From Bacteroidetes bacterium QH_10_64_19 (GTDB taxonomy: Bacteria; Bacteroidota; Rhodothermia; Rhodothermales; Salinibacteraceae), in contig PXSY01000014.1 in assembly GCA_003023125.1 (NCBI GenBank), forward strand, positions 1 through 10,173: 10,173 bases of DNA, in the 5' to 3' direction. A model generated the notes under the pieces. That model saw only the letters and a list, made by a program, of their open reading frames with translations, did not search any database and was not told the DNA's origin. The stretch's first letter is position 1. Every line of letters starts with the position of its first letter. Of the stretch, positions 1-6,321 are shown piece by piece. Position numbers and translations under genes: made by a program.

Positions 1-378
1 CTGCTCCATCATTCGTTGCTCTGTGACCATGGCCCCGTACGCTCGATGGAGAGTCCGGTACGCGGCGTCCGCATCGAGCTGATCAATCCGCTCGCGCTGC
101 ACCTTCAGCAGCTCCTCGTGCTCGTCGATGTGGTCCTGAAATTGGCGTGCGAGGGCCTTCAAGGTATCGGTTTCCAAGGTGTCGGTGCTTGCGGCGTCCT
201 CCAAGGTCTGGAAATCCGCCTGCGCTCGGCTCAACTCCTCCTCAAACGCTTGGACGGCGTTCTGCATGGCCTCGTAATTCTTGGCCTTCGTGTCGTAGCC
301 CCCATAGGTCCGGCACCCGCTCAGAACCAGCAGGGCCGCGAGAACAAACAGCAGAGTGGAGCGACGTGCCTGATGCAT
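1..378 (-). CDS. Coiled-coil lipoprotein, N-terminal part (cut by left edge)
   Basis: The minus-strand frame is open from an ATG at 378 to the window edge, giving 126 codons with no stop, so the C-terminus lies outside. The protein opens with a basic n-region (MHQARR), a hydrophobic stretch and a canonical lipobox LSGC with Cys22. It is therefore predicted to be cleaved by signal peptidase II and anchored to a membrane by lipid. Residue +2 is Arg, not Asp, which by the E. coli rule would not retain it in the inner membrane. The rest (about residues 33-126) is rich in Glu, Gln, Ala and Leu, with LARQF, HEELLKVQRERIDQL and similar helical runs, and looks like a periplasmic coiled coil. I do not recognise a named family. 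It is divergent from the DUF4175 gene, another coiled-coil envelope protein, but a shared role is only inference. No Shine-Dalgarno sequence precedes the start. Confidence 0.8.
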   Translation of the reverse strand, partial: MHQARRSTLLFVLAALLVLSGCRTYGGYDTKAKNYEAMQNAVQAFEEELSRAQADFQTLEDAASTDTLETDTLKALARQFQDHIDEHEELLKVQRERIDQLDADAAYRTLHRAYGAMVTEQRMMEQ

Positions 379-709
379 ACGTTGAACGAAAGTTGCTGGC
401 AGAAACGCGTCGGGCGTTCTCCTGCAGTGGAGCCACATACAAAGATGCTTTTCGGGGCGGTCGCTTTCATCCAGGACCCTCCGTATTCCGGTCATTTTCA
501 CGCCGCCGCCTCAGCCCCTCGTCACGCCCTGCGGCCCCTCCCCGTGCAGGAGCGAGCACACGGATGAACGCACGGAGAAACACCGCCCCCTAGGGAATGT
601 ATCCAACGGTGTCCTTCGGCTCAGGCCTCTCACGTCGGGGATCGCCTCACGGCGTGGGCCCAATCTCGTTCCGATGGCCTGTCCTGCTTGATTTTCAGTA
701 CCCGGCTTC
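379..709. other. Divergent intergenic spacer, no gene seen
   Basis: This 331-base spacer lies between the two divergent envelope-protein genes and should hold both promoters. The open frames crossing it have no recognisable protein features. On the minus strand, CATCTTTG (plus 440-447) matches five of the six fixed positions of the Bacteroidota -7 box TAnnTTTG, and would give the lipoprotein a leader of about 55 bases. No -33 TTTG partner is visible, so it is weak. I see no clear promoter for the plus-strand gene and no strong inverted repeat. Confidence 0.5.
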
Positions 710-3700
710 ATGAGTGAGCACACGGCCCAACTCGTCCAGCATCTGCGCAGCCGTCTCCGTCGCGCCCTGCGGCGCATGACATGGGCCGAACTGGCGTTCG
801 GGGGCGCAGTGGCGGTCGGGAGCATTGCCGCATTCTGGCTGGTCGCCGCGGCCCTGGAGGCCACCCTGTGGCTGCAGCCCACCCTCCGAACCGGTCTGCT
901 CGTCCTGGGCGGCGCCACGCTTCTGGGAGTGAGCGCCGCCTTTATGGCGCGGCCCCTCGGCCGACTCCTCGGCCTCCTCGACGGCCCGTCCGACGAGGAG
1001 ATTGCCCGGACGGTCGGCGCGCACGATCCCGTCGTGGCGGACCGCCTGGTGAACCTCCTCCAACTGGCCGAGGGACAGCGGTCCCGCGCCCCAGCGCCGT
1101 ACGTCGACCGGGCGGTGCAGCACCTGGCCCAGCAAATCGACGAGGCGCAGTTCGACGCGGTTGCTGACTTTGAACCGGCCCGCATGGCGGCACGATGGGC
1201 GGCCCTCCCCCTCCTCGCTGTCGTTGCGTTCCTCGGGGCGGCCCCCTCTACCTTCCTCGACGCCTCCGAACGGCTCCTCGCCCCACAAACAGAGTTTGAG
1301 CGCCCCGCACCCTTTCAGTTTGCGGTCACGCCAGGACACACTCAACTGGTGAAGGGCGACTCCCTCGGCATCACCGTCCGCACGACCGGTCAGGTGCCCG
1401 AAACGGCCACCCTCCTCCTGCGCTCGTCTGACGATGCCTCCCCCGAACGGATCGCCCTAGAGGCCGACACGACCGGCACGTTCCGCCACCTTGTGCCCAA
1501 TGTGCGCCAGTCGTTGCGCTACCGCATGGTGGCCTCGCCGGTGCGTACAGAGTGGTTCGACGTGGACGTGACCAACCGCCCCTTCCTCCGTCGACTGCAG
1601 CTTCGGGTCACGCCCCCCGCCTACACGGGCCGCCCTTCCCGAAAGCTCACCCCGAACGTCGGCGACGTGACCGCACTGCCGGGGAGCAGGGTGACCGTGG
1701 CCGCCGCCCTGGGAGGGGCCCCCGTCGCCGACGCGTTGCTCACGTTCGACAACGGACCTGCGCAGTCGCTCACCGTCACCGACGACTCCGCAACGGGCAC
1801 CTTCCGCCTCCGCCGCGAAGACACATATATCGTCCGCCTGCAGAGTGACGAAGAAATTTCGAACCGCGACCCGATCCGCTACGAGGTGGCCCTTCAGTCG
1901 GATGCGCGCCCGTCGGTCTCCTTCCTCCAGCCGGAGGGCTCCACCGAACTGACCCCTGCTCTGACCCAGCAGCTCCGTCTCCAGCTCAGTGACGACTACG
2001 GATTCCGCCGGGCCGAACTTTTCTACCGCCGCACAGACGGCTCCGCCGCCGACTCAGCCTTTTCGTCCTTCGAGCTCCCCCTCTCCTCCCAGCAAACCGA
2101 CCAGGTCCTCAGCCACACGTGGCTCCTGGCCCAGGAAAGCAACCTCGACCTGGAGCGGGGCGACGAGGTGGCGTACTACGTGAAAGCCTGGGACAACGAC
2201 ACCGTGAACGGTCCCAAGAGCGGCCGCACGGCCACCCAGCGCCTTCGCTTTCCCTCCCTGACCGAGCAGTACGAGGAGCTGGACACCCTTCAAGAGGAGG
2301 CCGGCGACCAGATGCAGCAACTCGACCAGGACTCGCGGTCCATCGAGCAGCAGTTCAAGGAGCTCCGCGACGGGCTCCGGCGCACGCGAGAGGCGGACTG
2401 GGAGGATCGTCGCCAGCTTGAGCAGCTTCAGCAGAAGCAGGAATCGCTCTCACAGAACAAAGAGGACCTGTCCCGGAAGGTCGACTCTCTGAACCGGGAG
2501 ATGCAGCGCAAGGACCTCTCGAGCCCCGAGACCGCCGAGAAATTTGAGGAGCTGAAGCGCACCATCGACGAGATGAATTCGGAGAGCCTGCAGAAGGCGC
2601 TCCAGAAGATGAAGCAGTCGATGCAGAAGCAGAGCTTCCGGCAGATGCAGTCCTCGATGGAAAATGTGAAGTCCCGCCTGGAGCAGCAGCAACAGCAGCT
2701 GGAGCGGACGATGAAGATGTTCGAGCAGCTCAAGGCGCAGCAGAAGATGGAGGAAATGACGCGCCGCGCCGAGAATCTGAGCGAGCGCGAATCGGAAATT
2801 GCCGAGAAGACCGAGGAGCGGATGGACTCGTCCCCGGACGCCGACTCGTCCGCCCAATCCGACGAGCAGTCAGCGCCGTCCTCGGACTCCCTCTCGTCGG
2901 AGGACCGCCGCTCGCCCGCCGACTCCGCCCGTGCCCAGAGCGACTCCGCAGCACAGAGCGACTCTACATCGGCGCCCTCGTCGGACTCCACGTCCGCCTC
3001 GGCGTCGGACTCCCTCTCGGCCAAGCGCCCGTCCGCCGACTCCTCCGCCAACGAGGACCTCGCCCGCGAGCAGGAGGAGTTGGCCAAAGAGCTGGAGAAG
3101 CTGATGGAAACGATGAAAACGTCCGAACAGGACATGAAGGATGTACCGTCGGCCCCGCAGAAGAAGCTCCAGAAGATGCGGAAGCAGATGCAGCAGCAGA
3201 AGATGCAGCAGCAGATGCAGCAGAACAGCCAACGACTGCGCAAGAATCAGCTCCAGAAGGCCCGTCAACAGCAGCAGCGGCTCCAGAAGCAGATGCAACG
3301 CATGCAGTCACAGCTGTCGCAGATGCAGCAGCAGATGCAGAGCCAGCAGCAGCAAATGAACCTGACGGGCCTCCGGAACGCTCTCAAAAACACCCTCCGG
3401 CTCTCCCAGTCGCAGGAGTCTCTCCGCACCACCATCGAGGACCTGACCGGCGAGGGTTCGACGGTGCGGCGCTACGCCCGTCAGCAGCAGAGCTTGTCCG
3501 ACGGCCTCCAGGACATGGCCGACTCCCTGCAGTCCATCGCGGGTCGACTCCCCCGGATGTCGGAGGCCGTCCAGGAGCAGACGGGAAACGCGCTGCGCGC
3601 GATGGAGCAGGCCACCACCTCACTGGACGAGCGACAGGCTGACCAAGCCACGGGCTTTCAGAAGACCTCCATGAAGCACCTCAATGAGCTGGCCCTGCTC

Positions 3701-4315
3701 CTGTCCGACCTGATGGATCAGATGCAGCAGAGCAGCGGGGGCGGCGGCGGACAGATGTCTATGCAGCAGGCCATGCAGCAGCTTCAGAAGGCATCCGGCC
3801 AGCAGCAGAAGCTCAACCAGCAGATTCAGCAGTTCCTGAACAAGGCGCAGGGAGAGCGCCTCTCGAAGGACATGGAGGCGCGCCGCAAGCAACTGGCCAA
3901 GCAGCAGCGCCAGATCAAGCAGCAGCTCGAAGACATGAGCATTGGGGAAGAGACCAAGCAACAGATCCTCGGCGACCTCCAGAAGATCGCCGAGCAGATG
4001 GACGAGTCGGCCGACGATCTGCAGAACGGTCGTCGCAGCCGGGACCTCATCGAGCGCCAGCAGCAGATTCTGACCCGCCTCCTCAACGCCCAGCAGTCGC
4101 TTCGCACGCAGGGCAAGAAGCAGGAACGGCGGGGTCGGAGGGCCGAGGACGACGTTGACCGCGAACGCCCTGGCGACCGACCCGACCCGGAAGACACCGA
4201 CACGCTACGCCGCGATCTGATTCGTGCCCTGGAGATGGGCTACACCTCAGATTATGAGCAGCTCATCAAGCGCTACTTTGAGCTTCTCCAGGAAAAAGAG
4301 ACGATAGACGAGTAG
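710..4315 (+). CDS. DUF4175 family large membrane-anchored coiled-coil protein
   Basis: This 1201-residue protein resembles the DUF4175 proteins of Bacteroidota and relatives, whose biochemical function is unknown. Three hydrophobic segments lie near residues 26-49, 60-80 and 162-180. If the N-terminus is inside, the bulk after residue 180 is extracytoplasmic. Residues about 200-515 look beta-rich and Ig-like (repeated VTPP, YTG and LQLSDDYGFRRAELFYR-type strands). From about 517 the chain becomes helical: one Glu/Gln/Lys coiled coil to about 703, a Ser/Asp/Ala linker at about 705-783, then a second Gln/Met-rich coiled coil (heaviest at 822-884), broken by a Gly run near 1010. The C-terminus carries a YEQLIKRYFELL helix like those ending related periplasmic coiled-coil proteins. 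It starts at ATG 710, without a Shine-Dalgarno sequence, and stops at TAG. Its neighbours are the divergent lipoprotein and a convergent DCC protein 37 bases away. A structural or scaffold role in the envelope is inference. Confidence 0.85.
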   Translation: MSEHTAQLVQHLRSRLRRALRRMTWAELAFGGAVAVGSIAAFWLVAAALEATLWLQPTLRTGLLVLGGATLLGVSAAFMARPLGRLLGLLDGPSDEEIARTVGAHDPVVADRLVNLLQLAEGQRSRAPAPYVDRAVQHLAQQIDEAQFDAVADFEPARMAARWAALPLLAVVAFLGAAPSTFLDASERLLAPQTEFERPAPFQFAVTPGHTQLVKGDSLGITVRTTGQVPETATLLLRSSDDASPERIALEADTTGTFRHLVPNVRQSLRYRMVASPVRTEWFDVDVTNRPFLRRLQLRVTPPAYTGRPSRKLTPNVGDVTALPGSRVTVAAALGGAPVADALLTFDNGPAQSLTVTDDSATGTFRLRREDTYIVRLQSDEEISNRDPIRYEVALQSDARPSVSFLQPEGSTELTPALTQQLRLQLSDDYGFRRAELFYRRTDGSAADSAFSSFELPLSSQQTDQVLSHTWLLAQESNLDLERGDEVAYYVKAWDNDTVNGPKSGRTATQRLRFPSLTEQYEELDTLQEEAGDQMQQLDQDSRSIEQQFKELRDGLRRTREADWEDRRQLEQLQQKQESLSQNKEDLSRKVDSLNREMQRKDLSSPETAEKFEELKRTIDEMNSESLQKALQKMKQSMQKQSFRQMQSSMENVKSRLEQQQQQLERTMKMFEQLKAQQKMEEMTRRAENLSERESEIAEKTEERMDSSPDADSSAQSDEQSAPSSDSLSSEDRRSPADSARAQSDSAAQSDSTSAPSSDSTSASASDSLSAKRPSADSSANEDLAREQEELAKELEKLMETMKTSEQDMKDVPSAPQKKLQKMRKQMQQQKMQQQMQQNSQRLRKNQLQKARQQQQRLQKQMQRMQSQLSQMQQQMQSQQQQMNLTGLRNALKNTLRLSQSQESLRTTIEDLTGEGSTVRRYARQQQSLSDGLQDMADSLQSIAGRLPRMSEAVQEQTGNALRAMEQATTSLDERQADQATGFQKTSMKHLNELALLLSDLMDQMQQSSGGGGGQMSMQQAMQQLQKASGQQQKLNQQIQQFLNKAQGERLSKDMEARRKQLAKQQRQIKQQLEDMSIGEETKQQILGDLQKIAEQMDESADDLQNGRRSRDLIERQQQILTRLLNAQQSLRTQGKKQERRGRRAEDDVDRERPGDRPDPEDTDTLRRDLIRALEMGYTSDYEQLIKRYFELLQEKETIDE
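2822..3058 (+). repeat. Ser/Asp-rich low-complexity linker inside the DUF4175 gene
   Basis: About residues 705-783 of the DUF4175 protein consist mainly of Ser, Asp and Ala, with recurring SDS, SSDS and ADS units (for example APSSDSTSASASDSLSA). At DNA level the same gactcc/tcggac codons recur, so slippage-driven length variation is plausible. The linker separates two coiled-coil blocks and should be flexible, extended and strongly acidic. Confidence 0.75.
3175..3360 (+). repeat. CAG/ATG trinucleotide-rich tract coding for Gln/Met repeats
   Basis: Imperfect repeats of cag and atg codons encode Gln/Met-rich peptide such as QMQQQKMQQQMQQ around residues 824-836 and QMQQQMQSQQQQ around 871-882. 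Lys, Arg and Leu residues are interspersed, as expected for a helical coiled coil. The tract is in frame and part of the gene; it is not a separate element. Confidence 0.7.
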
Positions 4316-4352
4316 CCCTTACTCCGTCTTGCCAGGAACCGAATCGCCCCTT

Positions 4353-4808
4353 CTACCGGGGATCTTCCAGGAAGTGAGCTCGCACGTCCGGGGTGGGCGT
4401 GCGGCACGTATCTCTTCGCCCAAACCACTGATAGCGGCTCGCCGCAACGCGGTCGTACACCCAGTCTCGCACCGGCCGCGGCACGACGATGAAGACCCAC
4501 AGCAGCGACCACGGGGCGTCCAGACGGCGCGCGACGCGGAGGACCGCCGTAGAGCGGGTGTATAGCTGCCCGTTCTCGATGAGGATCACGGAATCCATCG
4601 CCTCCGGGTCTAGCCCGAATGCCCGCAGGTACGGCCGCGCCGCGTCCGACTGTAGGGTCCCGAGGCGAAAGTACGCGTCTGAATCGGCGTCGATGAGAAC
4701 GTTGACCGCCCCGTTGCAGAGATTGCACACCCCATCAAAGAGTAGAATCGCCCCGGGCGCGTCTATCTGTTCGGGCTGTTCGGGGGCCGGGGAGGCGGCG
4801 TGAGACAC
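4353..4808 (-). CDS. DCC family (DUF393) thiol-disulfide oxidoreductase-like protein
   Basis: This 151-residue protein has the family signature DxxCxxC at residues 25-31 (D25, C28, C31 in the segment FDGVCNLCNG). The family is named for these residues and predicted to have a thioredoxin-like fold; its substrates are poorly known. Other typical parts are FRLGTLQSD (about 47-55) and the C-terminal WFGRRDTCRTPTP, which closely resembles the ending of many DCC proteins. There is no signal peptide, so it is probably cytoplasmic, although a hydrophobic segment (SLLWVFIVVP, about 100-109) may contact membrane. The start is GTG at 4808; a nearby ATG at about 4826 is out of frame. The gene lies 115 bases downstream of the tRNA-fMet gene and its terminator, on the same strand, and its stop faces the DUF4175 stop. 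I see no clear terminator in the 37-base convergent gap. Confidence 0.88.
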   Translation of the reverse strand: MSHAASPAPEQPEQIDAPGAILLFDGVCNLCNGAVNVLIDADSDAYFRLGTLQSDAARPYLRAFGLDPEAMDSVILIENGQLYTRSTAVLRVARRLDAPWSLLWVFIVVPRPVRDWVYDRVAASRYQWFGRRDTCRTPTPDVRAHFLEDPR

Positions 4809-4849
4809 GGCAGAAATCGTTTCATGAGCCGGAGCCCCGCCCTACCCAT

Positions 4850-4857
4850 GAAAAGTA
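4850..4857 (-). promoter_or_regulatory. Candidate -7 box for the DCC gene
   Basis: The minus strand reads TACTTTTC here, five of the six fixed positions of the Bacteroidota -7 box TAnnTTTG, about 40 bases before the GTG start. It overlaps the T-tract of the tRNA terminator. No -33 TTTG is evident, and a T-rich tract would produce such a match easily, so this is weak. Confidence 0.2.
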
Positions 4858-4890
4858 AAAACGGCTCCGCCCGGGAGGGCAGAACCGTTT
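4851..4890 (-). terminator. Intrinsic terminator of the tRNA operon
   Basis: The plus-strand arms 4859-4872 and 4877-4890 form a 14-pair stem with a 4-base loop. Read on the minus strand all 14 positions pair, two of them as G-U wobbles. Read on the plus strand those two become C-A mismatches. The 3' side on the minus strand runs into TTTTTACTTTT. Strand-biased pairing and T-tract both point to termination of minus-strand transcripts, 34 bases past the tRNA-fMet 3' end. Confidence 0.85.
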
Positions 4891-4923
4891 GAGGGGGCTC
4901 TCAAAGATTAGGACGTTCTGTAG

Positions 4924-4995
<72 letters not shown>

Positions 4996-5105
4996 ATTTT
5001 ACCGCATCATTTGGTATTTCCCAGGCCAGTGCAAGTTTCGTCTGTGACCAGTTTCATGCCGATCTAACAGCGCTAGAGCGCACCGCTACAGGGCCTCTGC
5101 GACAG

Positions 5106-5177
5106 AGCCGCCTCCCGGACTCGAACCGGGGACTTCATCCTTACCATGGATGTGCTCTACCACTGAGCTAAGGCGGC
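5106..5177 (-). tRNA. tRNA-Thr (GGT)
   Basis: A cloverleaf with a perfect 7-pair acceptor stem GCCGCCT/AGGCGGC, D arm GCTC-AGTGGTA-GAGC, anticodon stem CATCC/GGATG around the loop ATGGTAA (anticodon GGT), and T arm CCCGG-TTCGAGT-CCGGG. The discriminator is T and CCA is not encoded. It reads ACC and ACT codons. It is the third gene of the cluster, separated by 110 bases from tRNA-fMet downstream and 86 bases from tRNA-Gly upstream. Confidence 0.96.
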
Positions 5178-5263
5178 AGTGGGGAGCTTAGAATGTGGAA
5201 TTCGGAAGAGGACTCCGCCTCATTTCACTCCGAATTTCAAACTCCTACTTCCACATTGGGTTG
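5178..5263. repeat. Inter-tRNA spacer with nested inverted repeats
   Basis: The spacer between tRNA-Gly and tRNA-Thr is less GC-rich than its surroundings and contains two perfect inverted repeats: AATGTGGAA (5192-5200) with TTCCACATT (5249-5257), and AATTCGGA (5199-5206) with TCCGAATT (5229-5236). The two left arms share bases 5199-5200, so the stems can almost stack as one long interrupted hairpin. There is no T-tract, which argues against termination. A processing signal for the precursor or a dispersed palindromic element are both possible. Confidence 0.6.
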
Positions 5264-5335
5264 AGCGGGAGACGGGATTCGAACCCGCGACTTTCACCTT
5301 GGAAGGGTGATGCTCTACCCCTGAGCTACTCCCGC
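5264..5335 (-). tRNA. tRNA-Gly (TCC)
   Basis: A cloverleaf with acceptor stem GCGGGAG/CTCCCGC, D arm GCTC-AGGGGTA-GAGC, anticodon stem TCACC/GGTGA with loop CTTCCAA (anticodon TCC), and T arm GCGGG-TTCGAAT-CCCGT, which contains one G-T pair. The discriminator is T and CCA is not encoded. It reads GGA and GGG codons. Second gene of the cluster. Confidence 0.96.
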
Positions 5336-5390
5336 AAGTGAAGTGCGGACTCCGGAATGGAGATATGGGGCTCTGGGCCTTCAGCTTCTG

Positions 5391-5415
5391 ATTCCAAAAT
5401 CCCCAATCCAAAATC
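5391..5415. repeat. Short direct repeat in the tRNA-Gly/tRNA-Tyr spacer
   Basis: ATTCCAAAATC (5391-5401) is followed by ATCCAAAATC (5406-5415), two near-identical A-rich copies 15 bases apart. They stand out from the GC-rich surroundings. The same spacer carries CGGACTCC (5347-5354), whose core GGACTCC also occurs in the next spacer (5210-5216). Function unknown. Confidence 0.5.
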
Positions 5416-5422
5416 GAACCGG

Positions 5423-5505
5423 TGGGCCGGGGAGGATTCGAACCTCCGAAGGCATAAGCCGGCAGATTTACAGTCTGCTGCGTTTGTCCACTTCGCTACC
5501 GACCC
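5423..5505 (-). tRNA. tRNA-Tyr (GTA)
   Basis: An 83-base class II tRNA. The acceptor stem GGGTCGG pairs with CCGGCCC (one T-G pair). The anticodon stem GCAGA/TCTGC encloses the loop CTGTAAA (anticodon GTA). A long variable arm (CGGCTTATGCCTTC) precedes the T arm GGAGG-TTCGAAT-CCTCC. The long variable arm is normal for bacterial tRNA-Tyr. The discriminator is A, and CCA is not encoded. It is the first gene of the cluster and so lies nearest the presumed promoter. Confidence 0.96.
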
Positions 5506-5564
5506 ACAGATGTGACCAATCAGGACACCCCATCTTTGCGATTCCCCTTCAAGGTCTGCACGCC

Positions 5565-5598
5565 CAAAAAGTTGCCTGGGAGGGGGTCGAATTTCAAA
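5565..5598 (-). promoter_or_regulatory. Candidate promoter of the tRNA operon
   Basis: On the minus strand a TTTG (plus 5595-5598) is followed after 22 bases by ACTTTTTG (plus 5565-5572), which keeps the TTTG half of the Bacteroidota -7 box TAnnTTTG but lacks the leading TA. Transcription would start near 5558, about 50 bases before tRNA-Tyr. The spacing is longer than usual and the match is partial. Confidence 0.25.
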
Positions 5599-5663
5599 TG
5601 AAGAGGCTGGGCCGGGGTTCTGCCTGATTCACAGAGCAGAGCCATCGCGGGGAAATAAGAGTT

Positions 5664-5684
5664 GCGGGACCATCAGCATCCCGC
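5664..5684 (-). terminator. Possible weak terminator after msrB
   Basis: GCGGGA (5664-5669) and TCCCGC (5679-5684) form a perfect 6-pair stem with a 9-base loop, about 70 bases past the msrB stop. On the minus strand it is followed by AACTCTTATTT, which is only loosely T-rich. It could end the msrB message. Confidence 0.35.
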
Positions 5685-5755
5685 CTCGTCACATTGCAAA
5701 TGACCGCTGAGCTCGAGGCGTGACTCTTCTGCGCCGTCACGGGTAGAGACTGCAG

Positions 5756-6169
5756 TCAGCTATCGCCGTCCTCCTCCTCAAAGTCGAGGGACGCGGAGTT
5801 GATGCAATAGCGCTTTCCGGTCGGCTCAGGACCATCGTCGAAGACGTGACCGAGGTGAGCACCGCACTCCCCGCAGACGACTTCCGTCCGGCGCATGCCA
5901 AGGCTGTGATCGGCCTTGAGGTCGACGTGTCCCTCCTCAATCGCGTCGTAGAAGCTCGGCCATCCGGTTCCGGACTCAAACTTCGTGTCGGAGTCGAAAA
6001 GGGGCGTGTCACACACCACGCAGCAATAGGTCCCGTCCGCCTTGTGGTCCCAGTACTTCCCCGAAAACGCGCGCTCCGTGCCTCCCTCCTGGGTAACGTG
6101 GTACTGTTCGTCGGTCAGCTCTTCTCGAAGCACATCGGGAGAGGGACGGGAATTTTCGATCTTAGCCAT
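5756..6169 (-). CDS. msrB: Peptide-methionine (R)-S-oxide reductase MsrB
   Basis: MsrB reduces the R-epimer of methionine sulfoxide in proteins back to methionine, using thioredoxin. With the start at 6169 the protein is 137 residues, the usual single-domain size. The structural zinc site is present as two CxxC pairs: C50/C53 (CVVC) and C99/C102 (CGEC). Other family motifs are GTGWPSF (67-73), HLGHVFDDG (105-113) and the catalytic RYCINS with Cys122. There is no fused MsrA domain and no signal peptide, so it is cytoplasmic. The acidic tail (DFEEEDGDS) fits a salt-in halophile. The frame is open further, to 6217, but the extra 16 residues ([11 protein letters not shown] and so on) do not look like MsrB, and a perfect -7 box at 6195-6202 would place the transcript start inside that extension. 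ATG 6169 is therefore preferred. It lies 152 bases downstream of ftsH. Confidence 0.96.
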   Translation of the reverse strand: MAKIENSRPSPDVLREELTDEQYHVTQEGGTERAFSGKYWDHKADGTYCCVVCDTPLFDSDTKFESGTGWPSFYDAIEEGHVDLKADHSLGMRRTEVVCGECGAHLGHVFDDGPEPTGKRYCINSASLDFEEEDGDS

Positions 6170-6194
6170 GGGGACAGTAGTCCAGGTTAGAGTA

Positions 6195-6202
6195 CAAACG
6201 TA
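6195..6202 (-). promoter_or_regulatory. Bacteroidota-type -7 box for msrB
   Basis: The minus strand reads TACGTTTG, a perfect match to the TAnnTTTG -7 element of Bacteroidota housekeeping promoters. It would start transcription near 6188, leaving a leader of about 20 bases before ATG 6169. A clear -33 TTTG partner is not seen at the expected distance. It suggests that msrB is transcribed independently of ftsH and supports the shorter msrB start. Confidence 0.45.
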
Positions 6203-6321
6203 GAGGTTTCGGGCCACGAACCTCGAGGACGCAACGCCCGGTCGGCTGCACCACCAGTCGGCCCCGGGAGAAGTCGAGTTCCACGTCCCTCCCGAGGACA
6301 GAATGACAGGACCGTGCCCGA

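Larger units (their letters stand above)
5506..5755. other. Spacer between msrB and the tRNA cluster
   Basis: This 250-base stretch holds no gene that I can support. It should contain the 3' end of the msrB transcript and the tRNA promoter. Besides the candidate sites listed separately, there is an inverted repeat GGTTCTGC (5616-5623) with GCAGAGCC (5636-5643). It pairs fully only when read on the plus strand (with one wobble), and no transcript is expected there, so I attach no function to it. Confidence 0.5.

Noticed and set aside
16..567. Plus-strand open frame of 183 codons at the left edge
   Set aside because: It is antisense to the lipoprotein, whose signal peptide and lipobox are clear, and continues into the spacer without domain features.
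511..1345. Minus-strand Arg-rich open frames over the 5' part of the DUF4175 gene
   Set aside because: They are opposite the transmembrane segments of the DUF4175 protein; the Arg/Gly/Pro-rich translations are typical of GC-rich shadow frames.
2428..3243. Minus-strand open frame of 271 codons inside the DUF4175 gene, rich in Cys and Ser
   Set aside because: It is the antisense reading of the CAG and Ser/Asp codon repeats (cag read backwards gives Leu, Cys or Ala runs), so its composition is an artefact.
3175..3360. Possible CRISPR-like or tandem intergenic repeat
   Set aside because: The repeats are codon-phased Gln/Met triplets within a continuous reading frame, with no spacers.
5220..5411. 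Short minus-strand open frame with GSNPVSRS-like peptide
   Set aside because: It is a translation of the tRNA-Gly gene (T arm and anticodon arm), a common false protein call.
5616..5643. Hairpin between msrB and the tRNA cluster as a terminator
   Set aside because: Its stem pairs fully only on the plus strand, where no transcript is expected, and no T-tract follows.
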